Positions 23,550-29,292 of a stretch of 29,292 nucleotides of DNA are shown here, one piece after another. This DNA is from UBA3206 sp964548855 (lineage in GTDB: Bacteria; Bacillota_I; Bacilli_A; Acholeplasmatales; Anaeroplasmataceae): the NCBI GenBank assembly GCA_964548855.1, contig CAZJSR010000021.1, positions 1 to 29,292 on the forward strand, written 5' to 3'. Below the pieces are notes generated by a model. The model saw nothing but the letters and a program-made list of their open reading frames with translations. It made no database searches and was not told the DNA's origin. A program made the translations under genes and the position numbers. Every line of letters begins with the position of its first letter. The stretch's first letter is position 1.

Positions 23550-24317
23550 ATGAAAAAATTAAAAATTTCAAAGTTATCATTCGTAATAATGATATTATGT
23601 ATTTTATCAATAATAGGAAATATTATTTCACTATTCTTTGTAGATACTAGTGCAAGTAAAAGTAGATTAATATTCATGATATTTCAAACATCTATCATGA
23701 TAGTGTTAATTTTTTTACCAAATATTTTGAACAAAATAATTCATGTGAAAATTCCTAAATTAATGGAAATATTATATGTGACATTTTGTTTTAGTGCAAT
23801 ATTTTTAGGCGATGTTGCGGATTTTTATTCAAGATTTAGATGGTGGGATTCTTTATTACATGCTTTATCTGGAGTATTGTTAGCAATTTTAGGATATATT
23901 CTAATTAATACATTTAATAGTGTTCACAACAATAATATTAAATTTTCACCTATATTTGTATCAATTTGGGTTGTATGTTTCGCTTTAGCAGCTGGTGCTT
24001 GTTGGGAACTAATTGAATTTACCGTAGACGAATTATTTGGATTAAATACACAACAATTCTTAGAATCAACAGGAACACTTGATTCATCAACACCACTTGT
24101 TGGCCATGAAGCTTTAAGAGATACAATGACTGATTTAGGTCTTGATTTCCTTGGTGCTATAGTAATTTCAATAATTGGATTTTTTGATTTAAGAAAACAA
24201 AAAAAAGGAATTACAACTATTAAATTAGAAATTGAAAATAAAAAAGAATTATTAAATGAAGATACTATAGTTGTTGAAGAAAAAATAATTGAAGACGAAA
24301 ATAAAAAAGTCCTATAA
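23550..24317 (+). CDS. Six-TM membrane protein, DUF2238/YjdF-like
   Basis: A 255-residue membrane protein of unknown function. Hydrophobic segments lie near residues 10-31, 40-57, 71-90, 105-125, 138-158 and 198-216. Between TM4 and the end it has polar motifs unusual for a membrane protein: YSRFRWWDSLLHALSG ahead of and into TM4, WELIEFTVDELFG after TM5, and DTMTDLGLDFLGA leading into TM6. The pattern D-xx-LH, WE-xx-E, and D-T-xx-D-xxx-D-xxGA fits the DUF2238 (YjdF) family, whose charged residues facing the membrane suggest an enzyme or metal site, but no activity is known. The last 38 residues are a charged cytoplasmic tail. It is a single-gene transcript with an extended -10 promoter and a terminator at its stop. 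Confidence 0.72.
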   Translation: MKKLKISKLSFVIMILCILSIIGNIISLFFVDTSASKSRLIFMIFQTSIMIVLIFLPNILNKIIHVKIPKLMEILYVTFCFSAIFLGDVADFYSRFRWWDSLLHALSGVLLAILGYILINTFNSVHNNNIKFSPIFVSIWVVCFALAAGACWELIEFTVDELFGLNTQQFLESTGTLDSSTPLVGHEALRDTMTDLGLDFLGAIVISIIGFFDLRKQKKGITTIKLEIENKKELLNEDTIVVEEKIIEDENKKVL

Positions 24318-24328
24318 AGGACTTTTTT
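24303..24328. terminator. Bidirectional terminator between the DUF2238-like gene and lemA
   Basis: AAAAAAGTCCT (24303-24313), 4-nt loop, AGGACTTTTTT (24318-24328). The stem is symmetric, with T-runs usable on both strands; the genes converge. The plus-strand stop codon lies in the loop. Confidence 0.82.
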
Positions 24329-24361
24329 GATTATTCAAAATAAGCAAGATGTTATTATAAA

Positions 24362-25027
24362 CTAGAAAAACACTTGTCTAGCTTGTTCTTTAACTTCCTT
24401 AGAAACGCTATATGGAATACGTGTTGTATATCCATTTTTAGCAGCTACAATCATCTTTGTTGGCCAAACTTGAATTTGTCTATTCCATGTATTAATTGTA
24501 TCATTATATTGTTCACGTGCTGCAGTAATTTCTTTTTGTAGATAACTATTTTGTTGAATTGCATCTTGAATTTCAGAATGTGCTTTTAAATCAGGATATG
24601 CTTCTACAGCTATATTAATTTTAGCTTCAACTTGTCTTGTTACATTATCTAATTCTGACATTTCTGCACCATCAGAAACATGTCCTGTTCTGGCAAGAGC
24701 AAGTTTAGTATATGTTTCTTTATCAAGATCAACAGCCTTATTTACAAGACCAACAAGATTTGATAAAATTACAACTCTTTGTTCTAAATAATTATCAATT
24801 TGTGAGGCATCATGTTGTAATTTTTGTTCAAGTTTACGGAAATATTCAGCTGCTTTTACCTTCTTATATAAGAAAATAACACCTGGAATAATTCCTAAAA
24901 TCCATAATAATACTTCAAAAATTTTAGAACCAACTCCAACAGTTACAGGAATTTTTTTAGATATTACATTAATATCTCTTCCTTCTTCATTGATTGGTCC
25001 AGTTTCTTCATCTAATAAATTTGCCAT
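24362..25027 (-). CDS. lemA: LemA-family membrane-anchored protein
   Basis: A 221-residue protein of the LemA family. It has a short N-terminal tail, one TM segment at about 35-54 (KIFEVLLWILGIIPGVIFLY), then a long helical-bundle domain. Family sequence is clear: QIDNYLEQRVVILSNLVGLVNKAV (about 76-99, the LemA RxxLixNLvxxvkgy position), EAYPDLKAHSEIQDAIQQNS, and a final AREQYNDTINTWNRQIQVWP. AAAGGAG gives a good RBS. LemA proteins are widespread and of unknown function, often beside large membrane proteins or peptidases. Here it is the second gene behind a 688-residue two-TM protein, 38 nt apart, so the two probably work together. The N-terminal tail before the TM is longer than in many LemA proteins. 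Confidence 0.9.
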   Translation of the reverse strand: MANLLDEETGPINEEGRDINVISKKIPVTVGVGSKIFEVLLWILGIIPGVIFLYKKVKAAEYFRKLEQKLQHDASQIDNYLEQRVVILSNLVGLVNKAVDLDKETYTKLALARTGHVSDGAEMSELDNVTRQVEAKINIAVEAYPDLKAHSEIQDAIQQNSYLQKEITAAREQYNDTINTWNRQIQVWPTKMIVAAKNGYTTRIPYSVSKEVKEQARQVFF

Positions 25028-25065
25028 TTTTAAAATCTCCTTTATAATTAATTTTCATCTTGCCA

Positions 25066-27132
25066 TTAATCCTCATCATAATCATCATCAATTAACACTC
25101 TTCTCTTAGTCTCTTCTAAGTTCTTTTCTTCATTTATTTCATCATATTCAACTTCTAAAGTATCTAGAGAATCATCTGATAAAATTTTATCTTCTTGAGA
25201 TTCTAAATTTGAATTTGAAATTCTCTCAAGTTCTTCTTGTTCTTCTAAAATCTTAAGACCGATATTTGAGGCCTTGGCTAATAATTCTTCACTTGTTGGT
25301 ACAATATTTTTACCAACATATATTTTGTTAATTGTATTTATTGCTTCATGTGACAATTCATTACTTACAAGAGTTGCGAATAATCCACGTTCAAATAAAT
25401 AAACACCTTTAGTATGATTAGACATTGTATTTTTAAAATTTTCATCATTCTTAATATTATCAAATTCATATCTTGTACTATCTTTATTTTCAATAGCCAT
25501 ATATGTCTCTTTAACAACAGGAATATACTCTATCCAAAATACCGGAACATTATGCATCCTTCCATCTCCCCCAAATTTTGGAACATATGTTACTCTTCTT
25601 TGACCATTAAAAGCATGTGCTTTAATTAAAACATTATCAACTATTCCATCTTTAGAAATAAATTCTGTCTTTAAAATTGAAGGGGTAGATGCATATTCAC
25701 TTTTTAAATGATGTATATCAAATGAATTCGCAATACTTTCATGTTCATAAGATGTAATATTTGATTTATATTTATTTTTATAAATATATTCTACTGTTTT
25801 ATTTTGTTGATATAACGGTATTGATAATAATGGAGCTAAATCAAAATATAGCCCTTTAAAATATTTTTCATTATATTCAATAAATGTAGATTGACATTTA
25901 TCATAATCAAATCCAACAAATCTTAAAGGATTTCCATCATAAGAAAAATATTGTGAATGTTCAGATATTATAGTGTTTAAACATTTATCTTTAAACTGAT
26001 AAAAGTCATCACCAAACGGTGTTGGTGTTTTTATAATATCAAGTAAATTTTTTTGTGCAAGTGGCGTAAATAAAAGTCTATATTGAACTTCATGATTTCT
26101 GTTTGTACCACCATATAAAACTTCAAACTCATCATTTCCAAGTCTAGTATAATTTCCACCATTTGAAACAGCTTTTTCGGATTTTTTATCTAATTTTTTA
26201 GCACCCTTGCTAACTATTTTTTCTATTTCTTTTTCAGTTTTACCTGAAACACCACTAGGACTTCTAGAAAAAGACAAATCAGGAGCTGCATCATTTCCAT
26301 ATATTAATGATGTATCATAATAATATTTAGGTGCAGGTCTTGCGATTTCCGCAATAAGAGTTTGTGAATGATGTACTGTTCTTACACCATCTTTAGTAGA
26401 TTCTGTAGTAGTCCAATGAATAACAATAGAACCTGTATAAATTTTATTGTACCATTCTTGAACATAATCTTTTTTTAATAAAAATGGATTACCAAGAATT
26501 TGTCCAGATTGAACAAAACATGTTGATTTATTTTCTAATGTATTTTCCATAAAATTATATTTTTCATGTAAATACATATATTTTTCAGGATCGAAATTCT
26601 TATCAAGTTGTAATTTTGGAACCGTTTTAGTAACAATACTTTGTGGAATACCCCAATCATATAATTGATTAAGCGGAGCCATTTGTTGCCAAGCCTGTTC
26701 ATATAATTTATGTGCTTCAGTTTCTAATTTATTTTTACGTTCATTTAAATTTTTAATAGTCTTTCTTAGTTTTCTTATAAAAAAAACAAAAATTATAAAT
26801 AATATAACAGCCACAACAATCACAACTATCGAAATCGTTTGATCAAGTTCTCTAGTGTATAATCCATAAGAACAGTAAATTGTTGCGATTAGACACAAAA
26901 TCATAAAAATAATACTTAAAACTTTTAATTTTTTTCTAAAAGATATTTTCTTTTTAAGTTCATTAATAGAATTACATTTTTTATAATATTCCTTGCATGT
27001 TTTCTTGTTTTCTTCAATATTAATTTTACTTCTTTTTACTAAATCATCAAAACATTTCTTAGTATTTTCTAAATGTAAATTCTTATAATAGCTATTATAT
27101 CCTTTTAAAGGTTCTAATAACATATCATCCAT
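25066..27132 (-). CDS. Large two-TM membrane protein of unknown function, encoded before lemA
   Basis: 688 residues that I do not assign to a characterised family. An N-terminal charged helix with four Cys (1-68) is followed by two TM segments (about 71-91 and 99-119) separated by a short loop, then a Lys/Glu-rich coiled-coil-like helix (120-150). A large soluble domain (about 160-630) is rich in Tyr/Asn/Gly and has conserved-looking stretches: VIHWTTTEST with VRTVHHSQTLIAEI (238-263), GNDAAPDLSFSRSPSG, and LLFTPLAQKNLLDIIK. The last 55-60 residues are strongly acidic (ending LIDDDYDED). With both TMs forming a hairpin, both ends should be cytoplasmic. There is no signal peptide and no recognisable catalytic motif. 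The layout of helix, TM hairpin and soluble domain is similar to DUF3137, also a LemA neighbour, but homology is unproven. AAAGGGGGAAG provides a strong RBS. Confidence 0.75.
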   Translation of the reverse strand: MDDMLLEPLKGYNSYYKNLHLENTKKCFDDLVKRSKINIEENKKTCKEYYKKCNSINELKKKISFRKKLKVLSIIFMILCLIATIYCSYGLYTRELDQTISIVVIVVAVILFIIFVFFIRKLRKTIKNLNERKNKLETEAHKLYEQAWQQMAPLNQLYDWGIPQSIVTKTVPKLQLDKNFDPEKYMYLHEKYNFMENTLENKSTCFVQSGQILGNPFLLKKDYVQEWYNKIYTGSIVIHWTTTESTKDGVRTVHHSQTLIAEIARPAPKYYYDTSLIYGNDAAPDLSFSRSPSGVSGKTEKEIEKIVSKGAKKLDKKSEKAVSNGGNYTRLGNDEFEVLYGGTNRNHEVQYRLLFTPLAQKNLLDIIKTPTPFGDDFYQFKDKCLNTIISEHSQYFSYDGNPLRFVGFDYDKCQSTFIEYNEKYFKGLYFDLAPLLSIPLYQQNKTVEYIYKNKYKSNITSYEHESIANSFDIHHLKSEYASTPSILKTEFISKDGIVDNVLIKAHAFNGQRRVTYVPKFGGDGRMHNVPVFWIEYIPVVKETYMAIENKDSTRYEFDNIKNDENFKNTMSNHTKGVYLFERGLFATLVSNELSHEAINTINKIYVGKNIVPTSEELLAKASNIGLKILEEQEELERISNSNLESQEDKILSDDSLDTLEVEYDEINEEKNLEETKRRVLIDDDYDED

Positions 27133-27157
27133 TATTCTTCCCCCTTTCTATATCTAA

Positions 27158-27186
27158 ATTTTAGCACCATAAAACTTACTTTACAA
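27158..27186 (-). promoter_or_regulatory. Promoter of the 688-residue protein-lemA operon
   Basis: On the minus strand: -35 TTGTAA (27181-27186), 17-nt spacer, -10 TAAAAT (27158-27163) preceded by TGC, an extended -10. The RBS and ATG at 27132 follow. Confidence 0.55.
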
Positions 27187-27250
27187 CAAAATATTTCAAA
27201 TTAATTTAATATATGAATTAAATTTTATTTTTTTACATATAGGAAGGATA

Positions 27251-28108
27251 TTATTGTTTTTTTCTTTCTTCAATCATTTTAATAAACCATTCTACCATAT
27301 TCGGATCTTGATGTGAGAAAAATGAACTTGTCTTTGTATCCAATGAATTTATTAAATTCATATCTTCAGTAGTTAATTCAAAATCAAAAATATCAAAATT
27401 TTCCTTCATTCTAGAAATATGTGTAGACTTAGGTATAACGACAATACCTCTTTGAATTAACCATCTTAATATTGTTTGAGCAACTGTTTTATTATATTTA
27501 TCACCAATTGATTTAATAACGGGATTATTAAACATATCTCCTCTACCTTCACCAAATGGTGCCCACGCTTCTATTTGACAATTATATTTTTCTAACCATT
27601 TTTGTGGCTCTTGTTGTTGATTTAAAGGATGTGTTTCAATTTGATTTACCATAGGTTTTATTTCAACAAAAGCTTGTAAATCAACAAATCTATCAGGATA
27701 GAAATTAGAAACACCAATAGCTTTTATTTTGCCTTCTTTATATAAATCCTCTAAAGCATGATATGCTCCATAATAATCATTAAATGGTTGGTGAAGTAAT
27801 ACTAAATCTATGTAATCAACTTTTAATTTTCTCATAGATTCAAAAACTGATTTCCTACATTCAGCATATCCATAGTGTTCAATCCATACTTTTGTAGTTA
27901 TAAATAACTCCTCACGAGGCACTCCACACTCTTTTATAGCATCACCTACTTCTTCTTCATTAAAGTAACTTTGTGCTGTATCAATTAATCTGTATCCAAC
28001 TTTTATTGCATCTAAAACACATCTTTTACATTCTTCTTTAGATACTTGATACACGCCATAACCTAAAATAGGCATTTTCAATCCATTATTTAATGTAATA
28101 TAATCCAT
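27251..28108 (-). CDS. Aldo/keto reductase
   Basis: NADPH-dependent reductase of aldehydes or ketones, a (beta/alpha)8 barrel. Counted from ATG 28108 (285 residues), the catalytic tetrad is complete: Asp43 and Tyr48 in RLIDTAQSYFNEEEVG, Lys73 in ITTKVW, and His106 in VLLHQP. AIGVSNFYPDRF and the cofactor-loop VVIPKSTHISRMKENF are typical of the family (Bacillus YvgN/YtbE-like 2,5-diketogluconate reductase group). GAGGAG lies before the ATG at 28108, so the 14 extra residues of the longest frame (from 28150, which overlaps the promoter) are rejected. Monocistronic, with its own promoter; it is a second aldehyde-handling enzyme beside the marR-adh-aldh operon. The substrate is not predictable. 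Confidence 0.92.
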   Translation of the reverse strand: MDYITLNNGLKMPILGYGVYQVSKEECKRCVLDAIKVGYRLIDTAQSYFNEEEVGDAIKECGVPREELFITTKVWIEHYGYAECRKSVFESMRKLKVDYIDLVLLHQPFNDYYGAYHALEDLYKEGKIKAIGVSNFYPDRFVDLQAFVEIKPMVNQIETHPLNQQQEPQKWLEKYNCQIEAWAPFGEGRGDMFNNPVIKSIGDKYNKTVAQTILRWLIQRGIVVIPKSTHISRMKENFDIFDFELTTEDMNLINSLDTKTSSFFSHQDPNMVEWFIKMIEERKKQ

Positions 28109-28141
28109 AAAATCATCTCCTCGTTTTTTAAAGTCAACTAT

Positions 28142-28170
28142 ACTATACAAATAATTTCAAAATATTTCAA
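28142..28170 (-). promoter_or_regulatory. Promoter of the aldo/keto reductase gene
   Basis: On the minus strand: -35 TTGAAA (28165-28170), 17-nt spacer, -10 TATAGT (28142-28147). The start codon at 28108 follows after GAGGAG. Confidence 0.6.
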
Positions 28171-28231
28171 TAAATATAAATTAATAATTTAATTTCACAT
28201 AATCAAGTTATTAATTTTTTTCTATCTAAAA

Positions 28232-28243
28232 TAACTATAGTTA
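28232..28243. repeat. Perfect 12-bp palindrome in the ftsW/aldo-keto gap
   Basis: TAACTATAGTTA is self-complementary, in an otherwise gene-free 187-nt stretch (28171-28356). No terminator or gene with an RBS was found there. ATAGTTA recurs at about 28309-28315, so the sequence may simply reflect AT-rich DNA or be a protein site. Confidence 0.35.
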
Positions 28244-28356
28244 ATTAGTAAAATTTATTGAATAATTATAAAAACTTACATATAAAATAAACGTTAATCG
28301 GCAAAATATAGTTATGATGTGCGCTTTGTTCAATCATTTAATTTTATTATCTTATT

Positions 28357-29292
28357 TTAAATATAACTATTTTTTTCTATATTTTTTATCATATTAAAAA
28401 CAATTCCCATCATAAACATAGATATTATAAGTGACGAACCACCATAAGAAATAAAAGGTAAAGTAACACCAGTTACTGGAACTAAACCTATAACAACGCC
28501 AATATTTATGAATACTTGAATTAATAATAAAGTTATCATACCAAATGATAAATACATTCCAAACGAATCATTTATTTTCAAAGCCGTTTTATATCCAATA
28601 ATAATTATTATTAAAAATAAGGATAAAATAAAAATTCCACCAATAACGCCTAATTCTTCTAAAATTATCGCAAAAATAAAATCCGTTTGTGGTTCTGGTA
28701 AATAAAAATATTTTTGTCTACTATTAAAAAGACCATATCCAAATAACCCAGATGGGGCTATTGCATACAAACTTTGAATTATTTGAAAACCACTACCAAG
28801 AGGATCACTCCACGGATCTAAATAAGATTCAATTCTTTTCAATCTATAACTAGCAAATAAAATTAATAAAACTATTCCAAATAAAACAAATATACTTGTA
28901 AATAAAATATATTTCTTTTTTATAAGTCCAATAAACATCATACATAAAATAGTTAATACTAATATACTTCCTGTACCAAAATCAGGTTCTAACATGATTA
29001 TAAAAAATATAATTCCTACTAACAATAAATAGAATAACATATATTTAAAATTTCTTAATATACCCAAATTATTTGATAAGAATTTAGATGTAAATATTAT
29101 TAATGCAACTTTCATTATTTCAGATGGTTGAACTGAAAAAAATGAAAAGCCAATCCAACTTCTACTTCCGTTTTTCTTAACACCAATTCCTGGAATTAAA
29201 ACAATTATTAATAAAATAAATGCTATTAATAAAAAAACATTACTATATTTCTTATAATAATGATAATCAATCCTTGATGTAATAAAAAAAAT
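28357..29292 (-). CDS. ftsW: FtsW-type SEDS glycosyltransferase (5' end beyond the window)
   Basis: A polytopic SEDS protein that polymerises lipid II glycan strands; FtsW acts at the division septum with a class B PBP. The frame is open to base 29292, giving 311 residues without the N-terminal 50-100. GSRSWIGFSFFSVQPSEIMKV, LEPDFGTG, the long extracellular loop with YLDPWSDPLGSGFQIIQSL and RQKYFYLPEPQTDFIFAIILEELG, and the final PVTGVTLPFISYGGSS are all present. The PWSDPxGxGFQ and SRQKYFYLPEP forms favour FtsW/SpoVE over RodA. An internal ATG at 29115 is not the start, because the family's GxRWI/QPSE region lies upstream of it in the same frame. No terminator is clear downstream. Confidence 0.9.
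   Translation of the reverse strand: MFFITSRIDYHYYKKYSNVFLLIAFILLIIVLIPGIGVKKNGSRSWIGFSFFSVQPSEIMKVALIIFTSKFLSNNLGILRNFKYMLFYLLLVGIIFFIIMLEPDFGTGSILVLTILCMMFIGLIKKKYILFTSIFVLFGIVLLILFASYRLKRIESYLDPWSDPLGSGFQIIQSLYAIAPSGLFGYGLFNSRQKYFYLPEPQTDFIFAIILEELGVIGGIFILSLFLIIIIIGYKTALKINDSFGMYLSFGMITLLLIQVFINIGVVIGLVPVTGVTLPFISYGGSSLIISMFMMGIVFNMIKNIEKNSYI

Noticed and set aside
28300..28345. 23-codon minus-strand frame (starting MIEQSAHHNY) in the ftsW/aldo-keto gap
   Set aside because: No ribosome-binding site before the ATG and too short to judge by composition.
28357..29115. ATG at 29115 as the start of ftsW
   Set aside because: The frame continues upstream with conserved SEDS sequence (GSRSWIGF...QPSE) to the window end, so this ATG is internal.
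1..29292. Mobile elements, CRISPR arrays, phage or plasmid genes, rRNA
   Set aside because: No transposase, integrase, regular spacer array or rRNA-like segment was found; inverted repeats present are explained by terminators or operators.

Overview
The window is AT-rich chromosomal DNA from a low-GC Gram-positive bacterium of the Bacilli/Mollicutes side of the Bacillota. The DNA is cell-wall-competent: murG, murB, ftsW and ftsZ are all present. UGA is used as a stop and UGG as Trp, so this is genetic code 11, not the mycoplasma code. The ClpB lacks its N-terminal domain, as in mycoplasmas, and sits behind a CIRCE-type operator. The yqfC-yqfD-phoH-ybeY-cdd-era-yqzL-recO order is the Bacilli order with genes missing. 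This combination suggests an uncultured, reduced but walled Bacilli lineage (RF39/Erysipelotrichales-like gut bacteria would fit). The lineage is inference; no rRNA is present.

Layout. 1-900: tRNA-Cys (minus) diverges from a formate/nitrite-type transporter. 900-3150: CIRCE-controlled clpB, ending in a bidirectional terminator. 3151-6213: a minus operon marR, iron alcohol dehydrogenase, class-3-type aldehyde dehydrogenase, with a palindrome over the marR -35 box. 6226-6859: a cytidylate-kinase-like gene. 7053-7677: tRNA-Glu and ridA (plus). 7663-9269: a MATE exporter followed by an unrecognised 57-codon gene (minus). 9311-13446: the operon thrC-thrB-aspartokinase-ACT/HTH protein (minus). 13438-19205: the long minus cluster yqfC, yqfD, phoH, ybeY, cdd, era, yqzL, recO, ylmH. 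19240-20624: ftsZ with its own promoter and terminator. 20670-22485: murG-murB. 22514-23460: a DegV protein. 23521-24328: a multi-pass membrane protein (plus). 24362-27186: a large two-TM protein of unknown function followed by lemA. 27251-28170: an aldo/keto reductase. 28357 to the right edge: ftsW, cut by the window end.

Most content is housekeeping: wall synthesis, division, RNA maturation, GTPases and threonine biosynthesis. There is no mobile element, CRISPR array or phage gene. The best candidate for an undescribed system is the two-gene unit of the 688-residue membrane protein plus LemA. Other points of note are the paired regulatory palindromes, small genes below usual size cut-offs (yqzL, yqfC and the 57-residue ORF), two nearly identical terminator-to-RBS leaders ahead of murG and yqfC, and an identical 12-base core in both tRNA promoters.
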